Source: Candidatus Zhuqueibacterota bacterium
Lineage (GTDB): Bacteria; SM23-31; B21-G16
DNA: 5,100 bases
Direction of reading: 5' to 3'
Assembly: GCA_003644825.1 (NCBI GenBank)
Contig: QNDJ01000165.1
Coordinates: forward strand, 1-5,100
The notes beneath the pieces were generated by a model, which saw only the letters and a list, made by a program, of their open reading frames with translations, did not search any database and had not been told where the DNA came from. A program made the position numbers and the translations under genes. Below, one piece after another: positions 1-5,100 of the stretch. How positions within the stretch are numbered: the stretch's first letter is position 1; each line of letters opens with the position of its first letter.

Positions 1-141
1 AAACTTTTAACCGGTGAAATTAAGGACGTGCATGACGTCATGGTAGCGGTTGAGAAAGCTAATACCAGTTTTGAGTTAATGATGGAAATCAGAAATAAAA
101 TGCTGGATGCATACAGAGAAATAATGAGGATGCAGGTATAA
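1..141 (+). CDS. fliE: FliE, flagellar hook-basal body protein (3' end only)
   Basis: This is the last 46 codons and TAA stop of an ORF that enters from the left edge in frame 1. It reads KLLTGEIKDVHDVMVAVEKA and continues to a terminal REIMRMQV. The GEI.DVHDVM.A.EKA..SFELMMEIRNK..DAY.EIMRM pattern is the characteristic C-terminal helix of FliE. FliE is a small protein, usually about 100 residues, so roughly the second half is present. In known systems it sits at the base of the rod, joins the FliF MS ring to the proximal rod, and is one of the first substrates of the export apparatus. The stop lies one base before the fliF start, so the two genes are almost certainly co-transcribed and coupled. 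The start codon and N-terminus are outside the window. Identification is firm despite the truncation, because both the motif and the gene order agree. Confidence 0.95.
   Translation, partial: KLLTGEIKDVHDVMVAVEKANTSFELMMEIRNKMLDAYREIMRMQV
126..137 (+). promoter_or_regulatory. Weak candidate ribosome-binding site for fliF
   Basis: Two partial Shine-Dalgarno matches lie inside the last codons of fliE: GAGGA at 126-130, 12 nt before the ATG at 143, and AGGT at 134-137, 5 nt before it. Neither is a full AGGAGG. Because fliE stops one base before fliF, re-initiation by terminating ribosomes probably contributes. The fliF start itself is supported by the protein: a basic amphipathic stretch followed by the first membrane segment, as in other FliF proteins. 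Confidence 0.45.
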
Positions 142-142
142 A

Positions 143-1654
143 ATGTTACAGTTTTTCAAATCATTTGTAAAACAGGGAAAATCGGTTTTCGGGAAATTAA
201 GCCCAAAACAGAAGGTTATAATCGGGCTTATTTCAGTAGTCAGTGTTATTTTGATAATTGTTTTAATGAACTGGGTAAGTGAAAAGCAGTTTGTAATACT
301 TTTTTCGAATCTTGACCCGAAAGATGCTCAACTTATAGTACAGAAACTGGAAGATGAAGGAATTTCATATAAACTTCAGGAGGAGGGGACTGTGATTCTT
401 GTTCCTGAAGGGACTGAATTGAGATTGAGATTGAAAATGGCAAGTGAAGGTCTTCCACAGATGGGTGGTGTGGGATTTGAGCTATTCGATAAAACTGCTC
501 TTGGTATGACGGATTTTGTCCAGAAATTGAATTTCAGGAGGGCACTGGAAGGTGAACTTGCTCGAACAATTCGTTCACTGGAAGCTGTAACCAGAGCAAG
601 AGTCAGTATAGTTATGCCGGAACCAAGCCTGTTTATAGAGGATAAAAAAGAGGCAACCGCAAGTGTTTTGATTGGATTGAAGCCTAACACTACTCTTTCA
701 AAAGAACAGGTAAGAAGTATTGCAAATCTTGTTGCTTTTAGTGTTGAAGGTCTGCGTCCTGAAAATATCAGTATAGTTGATGTTTATGGAAATTTACTTT
801 CAGAAGATTTAAATAGAGAACCTATAATTGCTTTAACTGCCAATCAGATTCAATTACAGAGGTCTATAGAAGAAGAACTAAGGAAAAAGGTAGAAACACA
901 GTTAAATACTGCTCTTGGGCCCGGGAATTCAATTGTGAGGGTTGCAGCTGAAATGGATTTTAAACAGGTGAAACGATATTCTGAAAGTTATGACCCGGAA
1001 AATAGAGTTGTAAGAAGTGAAGAAAGACACGAAGAATCAGGTGCTTCAATAGATACATTGAGTACACCATCAAGGTCTGAAGTTTCCATAACAAATTATG
1101 AAATTAATAAAGTAACAGAGGATGTAAATGACCACCTTGGAAAAATAAAGAGATTAACGGTTTCTGTGGCGGTAAATGGAACTTATAGAGATTTGGGTGG
1201 TGGAAAAAGAGAGTATGTTCCTCGGACTCCAGAAGAACTCAGTAGAATCGAAACAATGGTAAAAAATGCTGTTGGATATAATGAAGCCAGGGGTGACCAG
1301 ATTAATGTTGTAGATTTTCAATTTGATACGACAATAAAAGATGAAGAAATGAAAAGACAGAGGGAAGAACAGCGAAAAGAAATGATGCAAAAGATTTTAA
1401 GATGGACTTTAATGTCGATTGCAGGTATCGCTTTTCTTATAGTTTTGAGGTCAATATTCAAGAGCCTTGATATGTTATTACCAAAACCTAAACCGAAACC
1501 CGCTATTGATATAGAAGCAGAAGCAATAGAAGAAGAGATTTCTGCTGAGGCTCAAAGGAGAGCACAGATGTTAGAGCAGGTAGCAAAATTTACCAAAGAA
1601 AAACCTGCAAATGTTGCAGCTCTCCTTAATACATGGTTAATAGAGGAGAAATAG
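143..1654 (+). CDS. fliF: FliF, flagellar MS-ring protein
   Basis: FliF forms the inner-membrane MS ring, which is the housing for the export gate and the mounting plate for FliG. The 503-residue product has an N-terminal membrane segment at about residues 25-45, with no cleavable signal. A second segment lies at about 418-435 and is followed by a cytoplasmic tail. The periplasmic part carries the YscJ/FliF ring-building region, including the hallmark block GLPQMGGVGFELFD (103-116) and LGMTDFVQKLNFRRALEGEL (120-139). The FliF C-terminal region includes LGPGNSIVRV, NYEINK (318-323) and INVVDFQFD. The tail has a PKPKPKP linker, an acidic stretch, and ends in QVAKFTKEKPANVAALLNTWL, the typical FliG-binding helices. 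The protein is shorter than the enterobacterial and Bacillus homologues I recall (about 535-560). Most of the difference appears to be in the linker between SYDP (from 282) and NYE (318), where the usual Gly/Pro-rich GVPG segment is absent. It lies one base after fliE and 4 nt before fliG. Confidence 0.97.
   Translation: MLQFFKSFVKQGKSVFGKLSPKQKVIIGLISVVSVILIIVLMNWVSEKQFVILFSNLDPKDAQLIVQKLEDEGISYKLQEEGTVILVPEGTELRLRLKMASEGLPQMGGVGFELFDKTALGMTDFVQKLNFRRALEGELARTIRSLEAVTRARVSIVMPEPSLFIEDKKEATASVLIGLKPNTTLSKEQVRSIANLVAFSVEGLRPENISIVDVYGNLLSEDLNREPIIALTANQIQLQRSIEEELRKKVETQLNTALGPGNSIVRVAAEMDFKQVKRYSESYDPENRVVRSEERHEESGASIDTLSTPSRSEVSITNYEINKVTEDVNDHLGKIKRLTVSVAVNGTYRDLGGGKREYVPRTPEELSRIETMVKNAVGYNEARGDQINVVDFQFDTTIKDEEMKRQREEQRKEMMQKILRWTLMSIAGIAFLIVLRSIFKSLDMLLPKPKPKPAIDIEAEAIEEEISAEAQRRAQMLEQVAKFTKEKPANVAALLNTWLIEEK
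1642..1648 (+). promoter_or_regulatory. Ribosome-binding site of fliG
   Basis: AGAGGAG at 1642-1648 lies inside the last codons of fliF, 10 nt before the fliG ATG at 1659. It is a good Shine-Dalgarno match at acceptable spacing and supports this start over any downstream ATG. Confidence 0.75.
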
Positions 1655-1658
1655 AAAT

Positions 1659-2675
1659 ATGGAGATTTCGCTTGAAAATTTAACGGGGAGGCAGAAAGCC
1701 GCTATTCTAATCATTGCAATAGGTCCTGAATCTGCTTCTCAGATATTTAAAAACCTCAAGGATAAAGATATTGAAAAACTTTCAATAGAAGTGGCAAGTA
1801 TGAAGGACATTCCATCGACGGTAATGGAGGCTGTTGTAGAAGAGTTTTACCAGATGATTATGGCACAGGAATATATTTCTCAGGGTGGTCTGGAATATGC
1901 AAAACAGGTTCTTGAGAAGGCTCTTGGACCAAGAAAAGCTCACGAGATTGTATCCAAAGTTGAGTCAGCAATTCACGTTAGCGGTTTTAAGCTTTTAAAA
2001 GAAGTTGACCCGAATCAGCTATTAAATTTTATACAGCATGAGCATCCACAGACTATTTCTCTTATTCTGGCGAATCTGGAACCTCAGCAAACAGCATCAA
2101 TTCTTGCTGATCTTCCGCCTGAAATTAAAGCTGATGTTGCCTATAGAATAGCTACAATGGGGAAAATTTCGCCTGATTTATTGAGTGATATAGAGGGTGT
2201 TCTTGAAAATCAGGTTGAATCAGTATTCGGACAGGACTTGAGTGCAGCAGGTGGTGCAAAAGCAGTTGCCGAAATCCTGAATCTGTCAAGCAGGTCAACA
2301 GAAAAAACAATTCTTGCTGACCTTGAAAAACGAAATCCAGAACTGGCAACTGAAATTAAAAATCTTATGTTTGTATTTGAGGATATTGTTTTGCTGGATG
2401 ACAGGTCAGTTCAGAGAGTTTTAAGAGAAGTAGAGTCAAAGGACCTCAGTTTAGCTCTTAAGGTAGCTACAGATGAAGTGAAAGACCTGATATTCAGGAA
2501 TATGTCTGAAAGAGCGGCTAACATTATTAAGGAAGAACTGGAATTTATGGGTCCTGTTCGTCTGAAAGATGTCGAAGAAGCTCAGATGAAAATAGTTGAA
2601 GTTATAAGAAATCTCGAAGAAGAAGGCGAAATTGTGATTTCAGGTAGAGGTGGAGAGGAGGAAATAGTTGCTTAA
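1659..2675 (+). CDS. fliG: FliG, flagellar motor switch/rotor protein
   Basis: FliG is the rotor protein that binds the FliF tail, contacts FliM/FliN and interacts with the stator to produce torque. The 338-residue length is normal for the family. The N-terminal domain opens with LTGRQKAAILIIAIGPESAS, the FliF-binding region. The middle domain carries the EHPQ motif (128-131), which contacts FliM. The Gly-Gly linker AGGAKAVAEILNL follows (GG at 198-199), then the hinge motif MFVF (237-240, usually MFxF). The C-terminal torque helix includes NMSERAANIIKEELEFMGPVRL. By alignment with E. coli torque residues K264, R281, D288, D289 and R297, the counterparts are K268, R285, E292, E293 and R301. 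All five charges are kept in sign, with Asp-Asp replaced by Glu-Glu. It starts 4 nt after fliF, and its 3' end overlaps fliH by 8 nt. The purine-rich end of the gene doubles as the fliH ribosome-binding site. Confidence 0.98.
   Translation: MEISLENLTGRQKAAILIIAIGPESASQIFKNLKDKDIEKLSIEVASMKDIPSTVMEAVVEEFYQMIMAQEYISQGGLEYAKQVLEKALGPRKAHEIVSKVESAIHVSGFKLLKEVDPNQLLNFIQHEHPQTISLILANLEPQQTASILADLPPEIKADVAYRIATMGKISPDLLSDIEGVLENQVESVFGQDLSAAGGAKAVAEILNLSSRSTEKTILADLEKRNPELATEIKNLMFVFEDIVLLDDRSVQRVLREVESKDLSLALKVATDEVKDLIFRNMSERAANIIKEELEFMGPVRLKDVEEAQMKIVEVIRNLEEEGEIVISGRGGEEEIVA
2656..2661 (+). promoter_or_regulatory. Strong ribosome-binding site deciding the TTG start of fliH
   Basis: A perfect AGGAGG at 2656-2661 lies within the fliG C-terminal codons, 6 nt before TTG 2668-2670. 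This near-ideal spacing is the main reason to place the fliH start at the TTG. The full coding frame is open from there. Confidence 0.85.
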
Positions 2676-3375
2676 AGTTATTAAATCTCCTGTTAAAATT
2701 AAAAACATTAAATCAATTAAAGGGCTCACTACAAAGAAAGAAATCGCTTTTGAGGAGTTTGTTACAGAGGATGTTGAGGAGAAAATTAGACGCAAAGTAA
2801 AAAAGGAAATAGGAGAAAAAATAAAAAAATTACTCGAAGAAAAGTCAAAAAAATTTGATGAAAAAATAGAAGAAGAAAGAAAAATATGGTATCAAAAAGG
2901 ACTTGAAGAAGGTGAAGAAAAAGGGTTAAAAATCGGTGAAGAAAAGCTTAAAGATTTAATTGAAACTGTTCAGAAACTTCTAACAGATATAAACAATAAG
3001 AGAAATAAGGTAATTTTGGAAGCGGAAAAAACTATTGTCGGGCTGGCTTTTCAAATAGCAAGCGAAATTGTGAAAAAGGAAATCCAGGAAGATAATGATA
3101 TTATCATAGAAGTTGTAAAAGATGCGTTAAAATATGCTACTGAAGAAGGGAAATTAGTAGTAAGATTGAATCCTGAGGATTTGACTGTTATTCAGGAAAG
3201 GTCTTTTTTTCCTTCCACGAAGGGAGGAAAAAACATTGAAATAATAGGCGATGCTCAAGTTTCTCGAGGTGGTTGTTATATTGAAACAAATGCAGGTGAG
3301 ATTGATGCAACAATTGAAACAAGATTAAAAGAGATGGAAAAGAAATTACTACAAAGCCTGAAAGAAAATGAATGA
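2668..3375 (+). CDS. fliH: FliH, flagellar export ATPase regulator (TTG start)
   Basis: FliH is the peripheral-stalk-like protein of the flagellar type III export apparatus. It dimerises, binds the N-terminus of the FliI ATPase and links it to the C-ring protein FliN and to FlhA. The 235-residue product begins with a Lys-rich segment (about 1-24). A long, highly charged Lys/Glu helix predicted as coiled coil follows (about 35-120). Inside that helix is an uninterrupted GxxxG ladder with Gly at 78, 82, 86 and 90, a known FliH trait. The C-terminal domain (about 110-235) has the FliH/HrpE/YscL-type ending: VVRLNPEDL, then DAQVSRGGCYIET (GGC at 201-203) and GEIDATIETRL. The start is TTG, supported by AGGAGG 6 nt upstream. 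It overlaps fliG by 8 nt and fliI by 8 nt. No Trp occurs before residue 74, so the Trp pair near the N-terminus of enterobacterial FliH is absent. Sequence conservation in this family is low, but motifs and position agree. Confidence 0.93.
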   Translation: MLKVIKSPVKIKNIKSIKGLTTKKEIAFEEFVTEDVEEKIRRKVKKEIGEKIKKLLEEKSKKFDEKIEEERKIWYQKGLEEGEEKGLKIGEEKLKDLIETVQKLLTDINNKRNKVILEAEKTIVGLAFQIASEIVKKEIQEDNDIIIEVVKDALKYATEEGKLVVRLNPEDLTVIQERSFFPSTKGGKNIEIIGDAQVSRGGCYIETNAGEIDATIETRLKEMEKKLLQSLKENE

Positions 3376-4711
3376 AAGCGAAATTGTAGCTCAAATATTC
3401 AATAAATATTCAAAAATAATAAAATCGAGTCAGCCGGTAAAGTTAACGGGTAAAGTTAAACAGGTTGTAGGATTAATAATTGAATCAGAGGGTCCATCAG
3501 TTTCTGTAGGAGAGAGATGTGCTCTAAGAACAAAAGATGGTAAACATGCAGGCTATGCGGAAGTAGTAGGGTTCAGAGATAACAGGATTTTGCTTATGCC
3601 TTTGGGGGATGTATTTGGGATAGCCCCGGGCAGTGATGTAGTTGCTACTGGAGAACCTTTTGCGATTCCTGTTGGTGAAAAACTTCTTGGAAGGGTCGTC
3701 GATGCTTTTGGAATGCCCATCGATGGGAAAGGACCTATTGAATTTGAAAAAAAGCAGAATATATACAATAAATCACCAAAGCCAATGGAAAGACAGAGGA
3801 TTGTTGAACCTATAGCAACAGGTATAAAGGCAATAGATTCTGTTTTAACTCTTGGTAAAGGCCAGCGTGTCGGAATATTTTCAGGAAGCGGAATAGGAAA
3901 GTCTATACTGATGGGTATGATCGCAAGAAATACCAATGCAGATGTTAATATAATCGGGCTGGTCGGTGAAAGAGGAAGAGAAGTAAAAGAGTTTGTTGAG
4001 CAGGTTTTAGGAGAAGAAGGGTTAAAGAGGTCTGTAGTAGTTGCGGTAACGAGTGATCAACCGGCTCTTTTAAGGGTAAAAGGTGCTTTTACTGCTACTG
4101 CTTTAGCGGAATATTTTAGAGATAAAGGCAAAGATGTAATGTTATTTATGGATTCTGCTACAAGAATTGCTATGGCACAGAGAGAGATAGGGTTGTCTGC
4201 AGGGGAACCTCCAACAGCTAAAGGTTATCCGCCTTCAGTTTTTTCTCTGTTACCAAAACTTCTTGAAAGAGCAGGGTTTTCAGGATATGGAAGTATTACT
4301 GCAATATATACTGTTCTTGTTGAAGGAGATGATCTGACAGAACCAATTTCGGATAGTCTGAGGGCAATCCTTGACGGTCACATAGTACTGTCAAGAAGAT
4401 TAGCTTCTGCTAATCATTATCCTGCTATAGATATACTGGAAAGTGTATCAAGGTTAATGATAGATGTAGTTACACCTGAACACAGGAGTTCTGCGGCTAA
4501 GTTAATTGACCTTGTGGCAACTTATAGAGAAGCGGAAGATTTAATAAACATTGGAGCTTATGTAAAAGGAAGTAATCCGAAAATTGACCTTTCAATTGAG
4601 ATGATGAATTCAATAAATGCTTTTTTAAGACAGGATATTTATGAATCTTCCGATTATGAAGAGACAATAAATAAATTAAACGATATGATGGCAAATGTAA
4701 CCCTGAATTAA
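3368..4711 (+). CDS. fliI: FliI, flagellum-specific export ATPase
   Basis: FliI is the hexameric cytoplasmic ATPase of the flagellar export apparatus, homologous to the F1 beta subunit and to type III secretion ATPases. ATP hydrolysis promotes release of substrates from chaperones and their entry into the export gate. The 447-residue product has a normal family length. After an N-terminal beta-barrel domain (about 22-90) comes Walker A GSGIGKS (173-179, Lys178). Next is GERGREVKEF with the probable catalytic Glu201, then Walker B MLFMD (Asp262). The type III ATPase signature QREIGLSAGEPPTAKGYPPS spans 271-290. It is followed by LDGHIVLSRRLA and a probable arginine finger, Arg362, in ESVSRLM. 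All key residues look intact. The ATG at 3368 overlaps the end of fliH by 8 nt and has only a weak GAAAG-like sequence upstream, so translation is probably coupled to fliH. The stop is a tandem TAATAA just before fliJ. Confidence 0.98.
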   Translation: MNESEIVAQIFNKYSKIIKSSQPVKLTGKVKQVVGLIIESEGPSVSVGERCALRTKDGKHAGYAEVVGFRDNRILLMPLGDVFGIAPGSDVVATGEPFAIPVGEKLLGRVVDAFGMPIDGKGPIEFEKKQNIYNKSPKPMERQRIVEPIATGIKAIDSVLTLGKGQRVGIFSGSGIGKSILMGMIARNTNADVNIIGLVGERGREVKEFVEQVLGEEGLKRSVVVAVTSDQPALLRVKGAFTATALAEYFRDKGKDVMLFMDSATRIAMAQREIGLSAGEPPTAKGYPPSVFSLLPKLLERAGFSGYGSITAIYTVLVEGDDLTEPISDSLRAILDGHIVLSRRLASANHYPAIDILESVSRLMIDVVTPEHRSSAAKLIDLVATYREAEDLINIGAYVKGSNPKIDLSIEMMNSINAFLRQDIYESSDYEETINKLNDMMANVTLN

Positions 4712-4715
4712 TAAA

Positions 4716-5100
4716 ATGAACAGATACAGGTTCAAACTTAAAAAAGTACTTGATGTAAAAGATATTTATAAGGAATTGAGAAGAAGAGACTTAAAAAATT
4801 CTTTATTAAGACTTAGTAAGGAAGAGAATGTGCTCAAAGATTTGAAAGAAGAATTGAGAATTTCTCAGAATGAAGTAAAATTAAAAAGAAAAAAGTTACT
4901 TTCTTGTTTTGAACTTTCTTTTTATTATTCATATTTTAATTTTTTATCGACATTAATAGATATACAGGTAAAAAAGATTGAGAGAGTAAAAAAAGATGTT
5001 GAGAATAAAAGAAAGAAATTGATTGAAGCATCTAAAGAAAAAGAGATCATTGAAAAATTAAAGGAGAAAAGCTGGGAAGCATATCTGGCTGAATTTCAGA
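4716..5100 (+). CDS. fliJ: FliJ, flagellar export stalk protein (5' part, runs off the window)
   Basis: An open frame from ATG 4716 runs to the window edge without a stop. It gives 128 residues of a family that is usually about 145-150 long, so only the end is missing. The N-terminus MNRYRFKLKKVLDVKDI matches the usual FliJ opening (Met, basic-aromatic residues, then F.L..VL). Two long charged helices follow, separated by an aromatic-rich stretch (65-76) with FELSFYYSYFNF. The second helix has LIEASKEKEIIEKLKEKSWEAYLAEF, resembling the conserved FliJ C-terminal segment that binds FlhA. Known FliJ is an antiparallel coiled coil, similar to the F1 gamma subunit, that sits in the FliI hexamer and also escorts chaperones. 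It starts 4 nt after the fliI stop and has no recognisable ribosome-binding site. The family is weakly conserved, so the call rests on pattern plus its position directly after fliI. Confidence 0.88.
   Translation, partial: MNRYRFKLKKVLDVKDIYKELRRRDLKNSLLRLSKEENVLKDLKEELRISQNEVKLKRKKLLSCFELSFYYSYFNFLSTLIDIQVKKIERVKKDVENKRKKLIEASKEKEIIEKLKEKSWEAYLAEFQ

Noticed and set aside
376-690. Antisense open frame of 104 codons opposite fliF.
   Set aside because: It is a shadow of the fliF coding frame, with no ribosome-binding site or recognisable protein features. The same applies to the other antisense frames opposite fliF, fliG, fliH and fliI.
917-930. Overlapping ApaI, SmaI and EcoRI recognition sequences (GGGCCCGGGAATTC) resembling a cloning linker.
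   Set aside because: The bases encode Gly-Pro-Gly-Asn-Ser within LGPGNSIVRV, an expected conserved FliF motif, and the frame continues undisturbed. It is a coincidence of codon choice, not vector sequence.
1480-1501. Short Lys-Pro codon repeat in fliF as a possible tandem repeat locus.
   Set aside because: There are only about three KP units in the cytoplasmic linker after the second membrane segment. This is a normal flexible linker and not a notable repeat.
2823-2853. A7 runs at 2823-2829 and 2847-2853 in fliH as possible slippage or frameshift sites.
   Set aside because: fliH is intact without any shift, Lys-rich A+T-rich genes carry such runs by chance, and no alternative frame product of interest follows.
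3204-3210. T7 run in fliH as a possible terminator tail.
   Set aside because: It lies within an intact coding region encoding Phe-Phe, with no GC-rich hairpin before it, and the operon continues.
1-5100. Search for an undescribed system, defence genes, mobile elements, tRNA/rRNA, CRISPR, or promoter/terminator elements within the operon.
   Set aside because: Genes fill the window with spacings from -8 to +4 nt, and all are recognised flagellar components. No inverted terminal repeats, direct repeat arrays, RNA gene structures or convincing sigma-factor boxes were seen by eye.

Overview
The window is an uninterrupted stretch of a bacterial flagellar basal-body/export operon. All genes are on the + strand, in the classical order fliE (3' end only) - fliF - fliG - fliH - fliI - fliJ (5' part only). 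Each complete gene is identified by hallmark motifs that can be read directly in its translation. The DNA is A+T-rich, with many A-runs and a preference for AAA, GAA and ATA codons. It contains one TTG start with a strong AGGAGG site. These traits and the gene order fit many low-GC flagellated bacteria. Nothing here fixes the phylum, and I do not name one.

Layout: 1-141 is the end of fliE (rod/MS-ring junction protein). 143-1654 is fliF (MS ring, two membrane segments). 1659-2675 is fliG (rotor/switch protein). 2668-3375 is fliH (export ATPase regulator, TTG start). 3368-4711 is fliI (export ATPase). 4716-5100 is fliJ (export stalk/chaperone-escort protein, cut by the window end). Junction spacings are +1, +4, -8, -8 and +4 nt, so there is no intergenic region and no visible internal promoter or terminator. 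This implies one polycistronic message with strong translational coupling. No RNA gene, mobile element, CRISPR array or long repeat was seen.

How they work together: FliE joins the MS ring to the rod. FliF forms the inner-membrane MS ring, and its cytoplasmic tail binds FliG, which carries the charged torque-generating face. FliH, FliI and FliJ form the soluble ATPase complex, which resembles F/V-type rotary ATPases and feeds substrates to the export gate inside the MS ring.

I found no previously undescribed system. The points worth a second look are small: a strong internal Shine-Dalgarno-like site with an in-frame GTG in fliF, a shortened FliF beta-collar segment, a FliH N-terminus without tryptophan, a compact FliH GxxxG ladder, and missing ribosome-binding sites at fliI and fliJ.
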